Assembly: GCA_030035585.1 (NCBI GenBank)
Contig: CM057480.1
Span: forward strand, 3,837,001-3,901,000
Reading direction: 5' to 3'
DNA length: 64,000 nucleotides
From: Dugong dugon
Taxonomy: Eukaryota; Chordata; Mammalia; Sirenia; Dugongidae
Shown here piece after piece: positions 32,116-43,522 of this stretch (the first letter of the stretch is position 1; each line of letters begins with the position of its first letter). Both the position numbers and the translations under genes were made by a program. The notes under the pieces are model-generated. The model was not told where the DNA came from and did not search any database. It worked only from the letters and a program-made list of their open reading frames with translations.

Positions 32116-33029
32116 TTCATAACACTCCTTTGTTATCATTTTCCTATTTTCTTATTTCGCTTGCAAGCTTCTTTATAAAGTTATCCCCCTGAGATCAATT
32201 GCCACATGAGTCTGTGCAAACTCTGAAAGTTCCTTAATTGCCACCATAGACACAACTTTTCATCATCAGAACTGATCATCAACTCCTGTCAGCACAGAAC
32301 AAATACACAGAATCAGTCGGCTAATCCAAAAACCTAGGGGTCATCTTTAACACCTCGCTTTCATTCCAACCTCCCTCATCCAACCATCAGATTCTCTCAA
32401 ATTTACCTGCCCTACATTTTTATCCCCTATTTTTACCCATTAGCAAAGCATGCTTTGGAAAAACAAATCAACATTTTCAATTCTCATAACAATTTATGCA
32501 TTACGTAGAGAACAAAAAATGTGCAATTCTCAAAGTAGAATAATGGAATAGAATAATCTAAGTACTAAAGCAGAAGGGTTACATAAACATCACAGAGCAC
32601 TAGATGGAAAGGCTTATGAAAATATATTCATGTACTACCTTGTAAATCACTCCATAGTTCATGTTTTCTGTTGACATTATTTGAAATTATTAAATATAAG
32701 CACTTTCCAGTACATTGAAGTCTTTACGTGAACTCTTCGAAAACATACTCTCTCTCAACAGCAACCCATTATTAATTATGGTAAAAATATCATAGATACA
32801 CATAAATCAAAATCGTGAGTATTTAAGTAAACGTCCCTGCCATTCGCGTTTGCTATTAATCAACTTTTATAAGACTTGCTATTTAGTTTTTTAATAAAAT
32901 TGCTGTTGATGACATACTGCTGGTCACATGAAAATTTTAGTGAACAGACAGAACTAGAGGAAGGATTCTTTAAAGTTTCTGCCCTTATTTCTTCAGATGC
33001 TTCGAAGAACCTTGGTGTTCTTATGATAT
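32116..33029. other. No gene recognised; one possible ancient LINE patch
   Basis: 32320-32420 ('aaaacctaggggtcatcttt', 'cctccctcatccaacc') resembles an old mammalian interspersed repeat, family not recalled. The rest is AT-rich unique-looking sequence. Confidence 0.35.
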
Positions 33030-33194
33030 AAACCAAACGCAAACATGTTATTGTCGACTCAATTCTGACTCATAGACGCTCTATAGGACAGAGTAGAACT
33101 GCCCCACAGGGTTTCCAAGGAGTGGCTGGTGGATTCAAACTGCTGACATTTTGGTTAGCGGCCGAGCTCTTAATCACTGAGCCACCAGGGCTCC
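33030..33194 (-). mobile_element. AfroSINE, S form
   Basis: Reverse-strand complete copy ending 'gagccaccagggctcc'. Confidence 0.93.
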
Positions 33195-33632
33195 AGTGCT
33201 GCATTTAGTGCAGAAAAAAGAGAGGTGACAATGACTGATAGCTTGAAGAACTCAGAGGAAAGGAACAGATTAAAAGAGCTGAATCAGTAACATTTATTCA
33301 AGAAGTTCAGGGGGGTGTTTAAAGAGTATGTTCATAACTGGATATTTCAGAAAGACTTGGGGAATAACAACACAAGACATTCAGATGCGTACACAGAAGA
33401 CAATGTGGAGAAAAGCAAGCAATCAGGGAATAAACATGACATTTGACTAGAAACCCCTGGGAGACGATGACGTTTGCTTAGGAAAGCAGAACCATGTCTT
33501 AATGGTGTTCTAGGATCCATGGCTTAAAGTGGGAACCATGTTATAATTTGTGGAAGACACCAAGATGAACAGAACAGTCCTTGCCGTAAGACATCCTACT
33601 GTTTAATTGGGGAAATAGGAGCAGCCAGTTAT
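33195..33632. other. No gene recognised
   Basis: Unique-looking. No recognised feature. Confidence 0.45.
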
Positions 33633-33837
33633 GAAACTGGTTGCTGTTGAGTCATCTCTAACTCATGGCGATCCCACGTGTGCCAGAGTACAACTGTGCT
33701 CCATATGGTTTTCAGCAGCTGAGTTTTTGGAAGTAGACTGCCAGGCCTTTCTTCTGAGGTGACTCTGGGTGGACTTGAACCTCCAACTGTTGAGTTAGCA
33801 GCCCAGCAAGTTAATTTTTGTGTTACCCAGGAACTCC
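33633..33837 (-). mobile_element. AfroSINE, variant C
   Basis: Reverse C-form: 'ggttttcagcagctgagttt', 'ccaggcctttcttctgagg' and head 'gttacccaggaactc'. Confidence 0.88.
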
Positions 33838-34335
33838 TGCCATTAGGAAGCAAAGAGGAATGGCATTTCAGGATAGCAGTGTAAACAAAGGTCTTTGGGA
33901 AGACTGTGGAGAAACGGATACACTTTGCTTGCATTCAGCAAAGGAGCTTTAATGGTGGAGAAGGTATATGAGCTGGGTTTAAAGGAAGGTCTGCTTAAGT
34001 CAGCCTGAGGGCATAGCACGTGAAAAGTTGAGAAAGCAGAGAATGTTTTGTGCTCATTATCATCTTTTTACTTTTAGTCTGAACACATACATTTTGTCTG
34101 GACGGTACAAAAGACCACAATTTCCAAAAAATGAAAGACGGGAAGAACTGAAGAATATGAGTATGGCAGAAGTATTGTGAATGGAATGCAACCAACCCGC
34201 ACAAGCACACCACAAATTTGTTACTAATGTAATAGGCATCATCTTACAAATAGGAGAGGGGAACAGAAGAAACATGCCCTAAGTCTCACAGACGATGAGG
34301 AGCACAGCCCCTTCCATCTGACTCTGGAGCTTAGG
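33838..34335. other. No gene recognised
   Basis: Unique-looking. No recognised feature. Confidence 0.4.
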
Positions 34336-34348
34336 TTCTTATTCATGG

Positions 34349-34694
34349 TAAAACCCATTGCCCTCGAGTCAATTCTGACCCACAGCGACCCTTTAGGACG
34401 CAGTAGAACTGCCCCATAGATTTTCCAAGGCTGTAATCTTTACAGGGAGCCCTGGTGGCACAGCGGTTAAGAGCTCAGCTGCTAACCAAAAGATCAGCAG
34501 TTTGAATCCACCAGCTGCTCCTCGGAAACCCTATGGGGCAGCTCTACTACAGGGCAGCTGAGTGGAGATTGACTGAATGGCAATGAGTTTAACCTTTATG
34601 GAAGCAGACTGCCACATCATCTTTCGAAGAGCAGCTGGGAGGCCAACCTTTCAGTTAACAACTTAGTGCTTAACTACTGTGTCACCAGGGCTGC
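34349..34694 (-). mobile_element. AfroSINE, L form, split host of a nested SINE, 13-bp target duplication
   Basis: The host halves (34349-34445 and 34602-34694) rejoin within 'gctgtaatctttacgg'. A perfect 13-bp duplication 'ttcttattcatgg' (34336-34348, 34695-34707) marks the original host insertion. Confidence 0.95.
34446..34590 (+). mobile_element. AfroSINE, S form, nested inside an L-form copy
   Basis: Complete head 'ggagccctggtggcacagcg', S-form join 'ctgctcctcggaaacc', shortened tail ending 'gcaatgagttt'. The duplication reads 'aatctttacagg' (left) and 'aacctttatgga' (right), explained by an ancestral 'aatctttacgg' with CpG decay on each side. Confidence 0.93.
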
Positions 34695-34707
34695 TTCTTA
34701 TTCATGG

Positions 34708-35517
34708 CAGGACCAGGAAAAATACCTCATTCGAAGATCACAGGAACATAGCTGTTAAGTAATTGAGAGTTTATATTGGTTTGTGTGCTTTTGGTGGGGT
34801 CAGGGAGTAATTTGGTAGAGGATTAAGGACGTATTGTAACTATACAATTGTATTAGGTTAAACCATACGCAATTGCCATTCTTGCTGGTTAACACACTAT
34901 AGTATTAGCAATTTCACATGGTCCAGCCTAATATTTGTTTTGTTAAAAAAAAAATTGGGAATAAATTAAATAAAATACATGCTTTGAAAAATCCAACATG
35001 TTCTGTGAATGTGATGCCATATGAAATTGCATTCAATTAAAAAAGGAAACTTTTAATTTCGCATCTTCGCCCTTAGTCTAGTGGAGCTACTGTGTCCAGG
35101 GATGAAAACATTAAAGTTTTAAAAGTCCCTTTATTGGCTTATTTCCATTCCAAACTCTTTTCCTCGATTAACCCTCCATAACTTCTGAGATGAAAAACAT
35201 ACAAGAAACGTTCAACAGTGCCTCCTGGTGGCACTGCTAGCAAGCCAGTCATCAGGGCAATGGAAGAATACACAGGCACTTCTTTACTGCTGAGCACATG
35301 ACTTATTTCTTCCTTGTCATTATTGTAGACGTATGACATGGATATGTGTACATTTATGTAAGAACTAGAAGCACAGCTCTCTAGTATACACATCAAAGTG
35401 CATTTGTAAGAACCAGATAGTATAGTAGGATTAGTAAGGAGATTATTATTAATTTCTAGGAGATTATTAGTAACGTTTAAATCATTCCTTTTGTTTACGA
35501 TCTTCTAAGAGATGTTA
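34708..35517. other. No gene recognised
   Basis: AT-rich unique-looking sequence. No recognised feature. Confidence 0.4.
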
Positions 35518-35579
35518 TATAGGGTCGCTAGGAGTCAGAATCAACTCAGCAGCAACAGGTCTGGTCTGGTTTTGGTTTC
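35518..35579 (+). mobile_element. AfroSINE, tail fragment
   Basis: Only the last 60 bp remain: 'gggtcgctaggagtcagaat' then 'caactcagcagcaacagg' and a T-rich end. Confidence 0.85.
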
Positions 35580-36110
35580 ATAAGGGAGAAATGAAAGTCT
35601 TCGTCTAGCCTCAATTTTCTGACAAACATATATAACAAGAACTAAGTCACTTAAGTTTGCTCGTCTTCCATGGACTCATATAGAAGCATACAAAAACCAT
35701 TCCTGTCTTTTTCCACCTACCTGCTATTGCTTGATTATGCACAACACAAAGTGCTGTAGGTCTGTTGTTAATTCTCTCGCTATCAGCTTCTAATGCTCAG
35801 TAAGTAAAAGCAATGTGGTCTTCCCCAATACTTAGTCATACTCATTAAAATATTTTACATTTAGTATCTGGTTTTAAAAAAATCTCAGAACCTATTCAAC
35901 ACAAACTTTCCCAATTTCTTCTCTTCACAGTTCACCTTGCTTCTTCCAAACTGAGGTCTTTGCTTAAACCTCTTTCTTTTTAATTTCATCATCCCTTCTA
36001 TGGAGTTCAGGAGTTCAGACCTATAGCCATTTCTGATCTTTGTATTCTTGATTGGATTTCACCCTTAAATTTTCAGTTGTTCTTACCTGCTTATAATTTC
36101 TAACAACACC
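35580..36110. other. No gene recognised
   Basis: Unique-looking. No recognised feature. Confidence 0.4.
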
Positions 36111-36118
36111 ATTGTATC

Positions 36119-36165
36119 ACCCACACCGACCCACACACCCACCCACCCCCACACACACACACCCC
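36119..36165. repeat. C/A-rich simple repeat
   Basis: (CACACC)n-like run next to a SINE insertion. Confidence 0.85.
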
Positions 36166-36180
36166 TATACCACACATCTG

Positions 36181-36382
36181 TTGTTGTTATGTGCTGTCCA
36201 GTTGATTCGACTCATAGCAACCCCATGTCACAGAGTAGAACTGCCCCAAAGGGTTTCCAAGGCTGTAATCTTTACGGGAGCAGATCTCCAGGTCTTTTCT
36301 CCTGCAGATCCGCTGGTGGGTTTGAACCACCAACCTTACAGTTAGCAGCCGAGCACTTAACCATTGCACCCACCAGGGCTCC
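36181..36382 (-). mobile_element. AfroSINE, L-type variant with (GTT)n-type edge
   Basis: Reverse copy with 'ggctgtaatctttacggga' and 'gatctccaggtcttttctcc'. Its tail edge is 'ttgttgtt', as in RTE. Target duplication 'taccacac' at 36168-36175 and 36384-36391. Confidence 0.92.
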
Positions 36383-36391
36383 TTACCACAC

Positions 36392-37442
36392 TTCTACACC
36401 TACCCTAATATTTTCTTACCTTTCTACATGGCATTCTAATGACTAACTTCTTCATAATTTTAAAACATGTATTTTACTTTCCAAGTTTTTGGAGCATGGA
36501 ATTAGGTGGGTCAAATTTTTAGTGATGGTTTTCCAGGTTTAAGGCAGCTTTTCTCCACACAAGCCCATGGGGCTAAATGTAACCAACCATTTAGGAGAAA
36601 ATAAAGCCCAAATCATGTTGGTGGACAAATAGTTTTATCAAGTTTGCCAAGTTTGTTTCTCGGCGTCTCCCAAGTCTCTTCTTTTTAGTGAGGGGGAGAA
36701 AAAAGTGATAGATTTCATCACAAACCCCAAGAAGGAAGTATCTGAAAGACAGCCTTCAGCTTACTTTCGTGTTATCATGCTGGATGGGAACTGGCTGCAG
36801 TGGCATTTTGTATTTAAACAACTTTTCTACGTTCTTTGAGCTGATTTCGGAATCATTTGAGGAATGGATTTCAAGCACCCATTACCACTTCACATTAAAT
36901 AATTCAGGATATTTTTATTTGGAAAAAAAAATCAATACCTTTATATTTTAATTTTTCAATTTATTATATCTTTAATAGAATGATTTTAATCATATTTATT
37001 AGCTAGTCACTTTTCTTCTATTGTAAACTGCCTTTCTATGAATTCCTTTTCCTTTTATCTGTTTTATATTTTTGCAAATATTTGTCCAAATCTAATATTT
37101 GCGTTTATTTTTCAGCAGGATTTTCTGTAGTTAATCTATCAGTTTTTATGATGTTCATTTGTTGTTATACCTGTAAAAGGCAACCACCTCCCTGTTTTTG
37201 TTCAACATTCATTTCTACTTTCTTCAGGGTCTTACATTGTTTTCTTATATGTGTTCAATGCCTTGATAGATATGATTCAATTTTGAAAGGTGATGTGAAA
37301 TACAGTTTAGTGTCTCAAGCTGAAAATATTATTATTTATTACAGCAATCATTCATGTACCTTGTCAAAATTGAAGTGATGCAGAATTGTATAAAAAGGAA
37401 ACATCATCCATTATGCCGACAGAGACAACTGTTTTTTTGAAA
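36392..37442. other. No gene recognised
   Basis: AT-rich, unique-looking. No recognised feature. Confidence 0.4.
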
Positions 37443-37458
37443 ACTATATATATATATA

Positions 37459-37985
37459 TTTGTTGTTAGGTTCCATTGAATCAGTTCCAACTCATAGTGA
37501 TCCTGTGTACAGCAGAATAAAACACTGCCCTGTCTTGAACCACCCTCACAATTGTTGATATGTTTGAGCCCATTGTTGCAGCCCCCGTGTCAATCCATCT
37601 CACTGAGGGTCTTCCTCTTTTTTGCTGACCCTCTACTTTATCAAGCATGATGTCCTTCTCCAGGGACTGGTTCCTCCTGACAACATCTTCAAAGTAGGTG
37701 CAATGAAGTCCTGCCATCCTCTCTTCTAAGGAACATTCTGGCTGTACTTCTTCCAAGACAGATTTGTTTGTTCTTCTGGCAGTCCATGGGATGTTCAATA
37801 TTCTTTGACAACACTGTAATTCAAAGGCATCAGTTCTTTTCTGGTCTTCGTATTCATCATCCAGCTTTCACATGCATATGAGGTGACTGAGAATACCATG
37901 GCTTGAGTCAGGTGCACCTTTTCCTCCAAGTGGTACCTTTGCTCTTTAACACTTCAAAGAGGTCTTCTGCAGCAGATTTGCCCAT
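37459..37985 (-). mobile_element. RTE LINE, 3' end
   Basis: Reverse RTE from 'ttgttgttaggttccattga' to 'gcagcagatttgcccat'. Minus-strand blocks 'RRTNKSVLEEVQPECSLEER' and 'EDVVRRNQSLEKDIMLDKVE' are the RT C-terminus. AT microsatellites lie on both sides. Confidence 0.9.
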
Positions 37986-38094
37986 ATATATGTATATATA
38001 TATATAATTTATTTGCCCATATATATATATATAATTTATTTGCCCATATATATATATATACATAGATATATATAATTTATTTGCCTATATATAT
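37977..38094. repeat. AT-rich minisatellite with 'tttgcccatatat' units
   Basis: About 3.3 units start with 'tttgccc(a/t)tatata' at 37977, 38012, 38039 and 38081, with lengths of about 35, 27 and 42 bp set by variable (AT)n. The first 'gatttgccca' is RTE sequence. Confidence 0.85.
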
Positions 38095-38301
38095 GGAGCC
38101 TTGGTGGTACAATGATTAAATACTTTGCTGCTAACAGAAAGGTTGACAGTTCAAACCTACAAGCCACTCTGCGGGAGAAAGATGTGGCAGTCTGCCTCCA
38201 TAAAGATTATAGCCTTGGAAACCCCGTGGGGAAGTTCTGTTCTGTCCTATAGGGTTGCTATGAGTCAGAGTCAACTAGATGGCAATGGGTTTAGTTTTTG
38301 G
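38095..38301 (+). mobile_element. AfroSINE, L form
   Basis: Complete forward L-form: 'ggagccttggtggtacaatg', 'gcgggagaaagatgtggcag', 'tccataaagattatagcc', tail 'gtcagagtcaactagatggc'. (TA)n flanks both sides. Confidence 0.95.
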
Positions 38302-38359
38302 TGTATATATATATATATATTTCATACTGAATAAGAATAAGCTGTTTATTCACTTGACA

Positions 38360-38480
38360 ATATATCCTGAACAATTTTCCCCGTGTCTGTAAACACAAAT
38401 ATACATCATCATTTTCCATGGTGGTACGGTATTCCATTGTATAGATGCAGTATTTGTGAAAATTTAGATCCTGTTGACTG
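38360..38480 (-). mobile_element. Possible ancient L1 ORF2 fragment
   Basis: 'gtattccattgtatagatg' is the antisense of the L1 'YTMEY' region, followed by weakly L1-like sequence. Heavily decayed. Confidence 0.4.
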
Positions 38481-38481
38481 A

Positions 38482-39081
38482 TTCCTATAGTAAAGAATAC
38501 TTTCATATTTACAGATTTTATTCTGCTTAAATGCAGTAACACAGATGTGGTTACGGATTTAAGTTGACAGTGAGATTCCAAAACACAGCTAGGTCTTAGT
38601 CAATATTCCTATTGCTTAGTTTTAAAGAAGGACGCAAAGAAGGTGCCATGGTATGTCATTCAGCACCTTCATTTTATTATGTATAGGTTTGTTTTGGTTT
38701 TTTTTTTTCTTTTTTTGCTTCCTCATTTGCTTGGAGTGTGTACAGCTGCCAGGAACAAGAGCTACAGTGAGTAGGGGTCACTTAGACACGTAGAAGACAT
38801 AACTCCTTTTTCCCACCAGCTTTTCATACCATCCTCTTGGAGGCCTGAGACCCACATGCCAACTCACAGCTCCGCTACCCAAACACGTTCCTCCCCAATC
38901 CACTGAGGCAGACACAGCATTCCCTGGTTACCTTAACTCAACTGTTTCTGAGGAAACAGTGAGAGGGGAGCTCAAGGCCGTTCAACCCAGGCTTTATGTT
39001 AATCTTCAGTCAAACAGATGTTGTGGTCTGTCCAAACCAAAAATTGTTCCCAACCTCTTATTCCCTTTCCTGATTTTTCAA
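38482..39081. other. No gene recognised
   Basis: Unique-looking, with a T-rich run near 38697-38718. Confidence 0.4.
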
Positions 39082-39284
39082 TGTCGTTGTTGTTGAGAAG
39101 GTTTTGACTCATGGGGACACCATGCCTTACAAAGTAGAACTACTCCATAGGGTTTTCTTGGCTGTAATCTTTACAGAAGCAGATCGCCAGGTCTTTTCTT
39201 CCCAGGTAGTGCTGGGTGAGTTCAAACCGCCAACGTTTAGGTTAGCAGTTGAGGGCAAATTGTTTGTACCACCTAGGGATCTTG
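39082..39284 (-). mobile_element. AfroSINE, C-like/intermediate form
   Basis: Reverse copy: 'gttgttgttgagaaggtttt', 'cttggctgtaatctttacag', 'gcagatcgccaggtcttttc' and head 'gtaccacctagggatct'. Confidence 0.85.
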
Positions 39285-39504
39285 AGTTTTCAACAGAAGC
39301 AAGAAAAGCTCATTTTCAACAGCAATGGGTGATTGAATTTTAGTGGCACAATGTCCAAAATGAGCTACCATTCCTCCAGTTTCCTGGAATATCACACAGG
39401 AACATAGGCCCAAAAAGGGCTTTCAGTTATCCAGGAAATTCCCTATCAAATGACGGTCTTGGCTAATATGATTCAAGTTGTCACTTTTAGAGTTAACTTT
39501 TTGG

Positions 39505-39680
39505 ATAATAGGTACTTTGAGCCAGCCACATATGAAGAGCTTTGCATGCATTATCTTACATAACCTCCACCTCACATCTGTAGAGGAATAGACTGACATT
39601 ACATCTGCTGTACAAATTAATAGACTCAAAGAAGTCAACTTAATTGCTCAAGGGCACCAAGCTCATAAGAAGGAATCATT
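39505..39680 (-). mobile_element. MIR SINE
   Basis: Reverse MIR pattern: 'gctttgcatgcattatctta', 'agtcaacttaattgctcaag' and 'ggcaccaagctcataagaag'. Confidence 0.82.
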
Positions 39681-39879
39681 TTTGTAAATTGGTTATCTTT
39701 TTTTTTTTTTTTTGCATACTTAATAGCTCTCTAAATCTAAATAATCTGCTTGGCAAATTCAGTTTTATGAATAGTTTTCTAAAAGCAGGAACACCTGGAA
39801 ATAAACAGATAGAAGGGAACAACGCTCAAGAGTAACTATCTGCAACTCTGTGCTCATGAGTTTTGTCTGATTAAAAATC

Positions 39880-40318
39880 CCTGTTCCTCGGAGCCAGGTA
39901 GTGGGTGCTCTCAGTGGCCCTCTCAGATCCCATTTACGAGGCTGTTGTACTCAACCTCCAACTGCTACTAAAGGCTCATCCTTGCTCCTTTCTCTGGTCT
40001 CAGATTTGCCTTCAACTTAATGGGAGGCCCCAACCCGGAAGGCCCTGCGCCACCTTGGCCAATAACTTACTTACATGGAAGTACGCAAAAAGACTGACAC
40101 CCTTACCTCTGGGTGGACTAAATCGTGGTAAAATTCATGCTCCAGAACTCTTCTCGAGATCAGGCTGGTGCTGGACTCTTGCTGACATCACTTCCTGTCT
40201 TAGCGTTGCCCTGTCCTGCTTTCTCCGCTTCCCTGCTCCTGAGTGCATTTCCCGACAAATTATTTGAGTGAGAATTCCTGTCTCATGTTGTGCATCTAAG
40301 GACTCCAACCTAAAACAC
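39880..40318 (+). mobile_element. Probable old ERVL-class LTR
   Basis: The 3' end 'gaattcctgtctcatgttgt' then 'ggactccaacctaaaaca' resembles the end of ERVL-type mammalian LTRs; the GC-rich body (39990-40240) fits an LTR. No polymerase or envelope-like sequence is attached. The left boundary is a guess. Confidence 0.5.
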
Positions 40319-42121
40319 CATGTCAAGGATGGCCATATGTTCTTGATGATCCCGAACTTCACTAAAACCAAGTTGAAGGCTTTTTGGTCTCAGTGTAGTT
40401 TGTAAAATTTTCCAACCTGGAGGCAAATTTTAATAAAAAACCAATGGGTATTTGCTGAGTAAGTGTGTGCCCTTTGACTAAATTGTAAGTCTCATACAAC
40501 TGAACAAACCTGCTATAAATCTGCCTTTCGAGAGAAAAATTGACTCTCTTTTTTATGGATGATAACTTTTATAGGAACAACAAAAAAAAAATTACCCCGA
40601 GCAATATACTGAGCACCATTTCTTCCCCAAAGATGTACCCAACGGATAGTCTGCGATTTTATTGCCAAGTTTATCACGTATCTAGGAATTTGCCAAACCT
40701 CTTAACCATGACTTGCCTTCTCTTTTATACGCTCTCATAAATAATGAGATAACAATAAATCCTTAGCAGTAGGTTTCCACATCCTTTTTCTCAAATGGTG
40801 GGAGGGTTTGTAATCGGTGACCAGTAGTTTGAAATCTGTGTTTTAGGGATGTCACTGCTTCTAATTTTCTAAACTGCTACTGTCAAAAAGTCACTTATCA
40901 TTGTAGGCTCTCAATTTCTTTATCTTTAGCTGGAAAAAATTGGGCGAGAGTACGTGGTTTTCATTTTTTAATAATTTTTTGTTTAATTTGCTACATAATT
41001 TTCCATCAAATACACATTTTAAAAAATCAACTAGTATACAAGGACATGTAATGAAAGAAAAATTTTCCCTTTCACCTCAGTCTCTACTATTATTCCCAAT
41101 GGGCAATACTTTTTAAATATTGTAGTTCATCATTCAGTTGCTGTAAAAAAATCAGCGTAACGTGCTTAGGAAAATACCTCAAGGAGGAAGGGTGACGTTG
41201 GCAAACAAATGTAGAAGGCACGTGTTATTTGCTTAAAACTACAGTACTCTTTCCCATAGTTTACATGTTATCTATTAACTTCCTGACATGGCATATATAA
41301 AATTTTAACAAATACTGTCCATGCATTAATAATTGTTCAGACTGGGTCATGGGTACCTGGGGTTGCTTGTACTAGTCTCCATTTTTGTATAGATTCTTAA
41401 AATTCTATCTATTCAATAGGGATTCCTCTAAAGTCCTGGGGAAACACCTTCCTGGCCTCCCTGGTCTCCTACTTCAATATTAACCTGGTTTTCTTTGGTC
41501 CTGCTGTACAGCTGATACTGCTTTTCTGATTGGATCCAATCTTTCCTAACTCCCATCTCTTTCCCTTTTTTGTTTTACTCCATGTTTTATTTGTGCACAT
41601 CCTCAAGAAGATTCCAAAGACAATATCTGCAATCTATTCTCCAATTTCATTGAGAAATAGTCTGTGTTTTAGAATAAAATACGTTCTACCAGAACTTTGA
41701 ATGGCCTTGTCAGTTTTAATGTAAAGTTTCTGATTAGCCTGACCCTTTTGTTTCTTTATCCATAATTATTTGCTCCTACCCAAATGTTTTTAAAAATTTT
41801 TATTGTTCACATTATTCTAAAATATCCAAATAATGGAGGTCAATATGGTTATATTTTTAAATTATTGTACAGGTAATTAAGTGGATGGTTTGAATCAGAA
41901 GATGTGTGTCCCTCAGATGTGAGAATTTCTTGTAGTTTTTCTTTAACATTTTCTATCTATCTTTCCTTGGGTTTCGTATTTATTGTATAAAAGACCTTCT
42001 AGACTGGTCCTATGCTTTCATACCAGAACCTTGATTGGTTCTTGTCTCTGAGAGATTTGTTTAACTTTGACTTCTAATCTTCAACCAATTTTGTATTTCA
42101 GCATTCATGTTTTTAATTTTC
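40319..42121. other. No gene recognised
   Basis: AT-rich, unique-looking for 1.8 kb. Weakly LINE-like patches (40960-41110) could not be assigned. Confidence 0.4.
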
Positions 42122-42139
42122 AAAAGTTCTTACTCTTTC

Positions 42140-43448
42140 AATGGAAAAACTAATCATTAACTTTATATGGAAAGGGAAGAAGCCCTGAATAAGTAAAGCA
42201 CTACTGAAGAAGAAGAATAAAGTTGGCGGACTCACACTACCTGACTTCAGAACCTACTATACAGCTACCGTAGTCAAAACAGCCTGGTACTGGTACAACG
42301 ACAGATACATTGACCAATGGAACAGAGTTGAGAACCCAGATGTAAATCCATCCACCTACGGTCACCTGATCTTCGACAAGGTCCCAGAGTCCATCAAATG
42401 GGGAAAAGACAGTCTTTTTAACAAATGGTGCTGGCAAAACTGGATATCCATCTGCAAAAAAATGAAACAGGACCCATACCTCATGCCGTATACAAAAACT
42501 ACTTCAAAATGGATCAAAGACCTGAATATAAAGCCTAAAACTATAAAGTTCGTAGAAGGAAAAATAGGACCAACACTACAGGCCCTAATACATGGCATTA
42601 ACAGGCTACAAACCATAACCATCAACGCACAAACCCCAATAGATAAGCTAGATAACTGGGATCTTCTAAAAAATCAAATACCTATGCTCTTCAAAAGACT
42701 TCACCAAAAGAGTAAAAAGAGAACCTACAGATTGGGAAAAAATTTTTGGACAGTACGAGTCAGACAAAGGTCTAATCTCCATAATCTACAAGAAAATCCA
42801 ATACCTCTACAACAAAAAGACAAATAATCCTATTAAAAAACGGGCAAAGGAAATGAACAGACACTTTACCAAAGAAGACATTCAAGCGGCCAACAGACAC
42901 ATGAGGAAATGCTCGTGATCACTAGCCATTAGAGAAATGCAAATTAAAACCACAATGAGATACCATCTCACCCTGGCATTACTGGCACGAATCAAAAACA
43001 CTGGAAATAACAAATGTTGGAGGGGCTGCGGGGAGATCGGAACTCTTGTGTACTGCTGGTGGGAATGCAAAATGATACAACCATTTTGGAAAATGATATG
43101 GCGCTTCCTCAGAAAGCTAGAAATAGAAATACCATATGCTCCAGCAATCCCACTTCTAGGAATACATCCTAGAGAAATAAGAGTCGTCACTCGAGTAGAC
43201 ATATGCACACCTATGTTCATGGCAACATTGTTCACAGTAGCAAAATGATGGAAACAACCTAGATGCCCATCAACAGATGAATGGATAAACAAACTATGGT
43301 ACATACACACAATGGAGTACTATGCAACGAGAAAGAACAAGGATGAATCTGTGAAGCATCTCATAACATGGATGAAACTGGAGGACATTATGCTGAGTGA
43401 AATAAGTCAACCACAAAAGGACAAATATTGTATGAGACCTCTATTGTA
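42140..43448 (+). pseudogene. L1 ORF2p C-terminal fragment
   Basis: Truncated ORF2 after the RT core. '[19 protein letters not shown]' and '[19 protein letters not shown]' are readable at 42462 onward; here the W that is a stop in the large L1 (13036) is intact. A frameshift follows near 42700. The zinc-finger-like CCHC neighbourhood '[20 protein letters not shown]' is readable near 43014-43075, and the end matches 'DKYCMRPLL'. No RT active site is included. Confidence 0.93.
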
Positions 43449-43501
43449 AAAACCCATGAAAAAGTTCACACACAAAATGTAACAATCTTTGTTGGTTACC
43501 A

Positions 43502-43522
43502 GGGATGGGAGGGGTGGGGGGG
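43502..43522 (+). other. Four-run G tract in L1 3'UTR (G-quadruplex motif)
   Basis: Runs of 3, 3, 4 and 7 G separated by 1-2 bases, about 50 bp after the ORF2 stop. The same motif is at 13880-13900 in the other L1. Confidence 0.85.

Noticed and set aside
37977-38094. Evenly spaced short repeats that could suggest a CRISPR-like array
   Set aside because: The units are AT microsatellite variants of differing length in a mammalian genome; no conserved repeat with unique spacers.
38942-38959. Perfect small hairpin 'ctgtttctgaggaaacag'
   Set aside because: A 7-bp stem with a 4-base loop is expected by chance in 64 kb, and nothing around it suggests a terminator or microRNA.
39905-40267. 120-codon plus-strand frame
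   Set aside because: It falls within a probable old ERVL-type LTR, has no domain, and LTR bodies are GC-rich enough to give chance frames.
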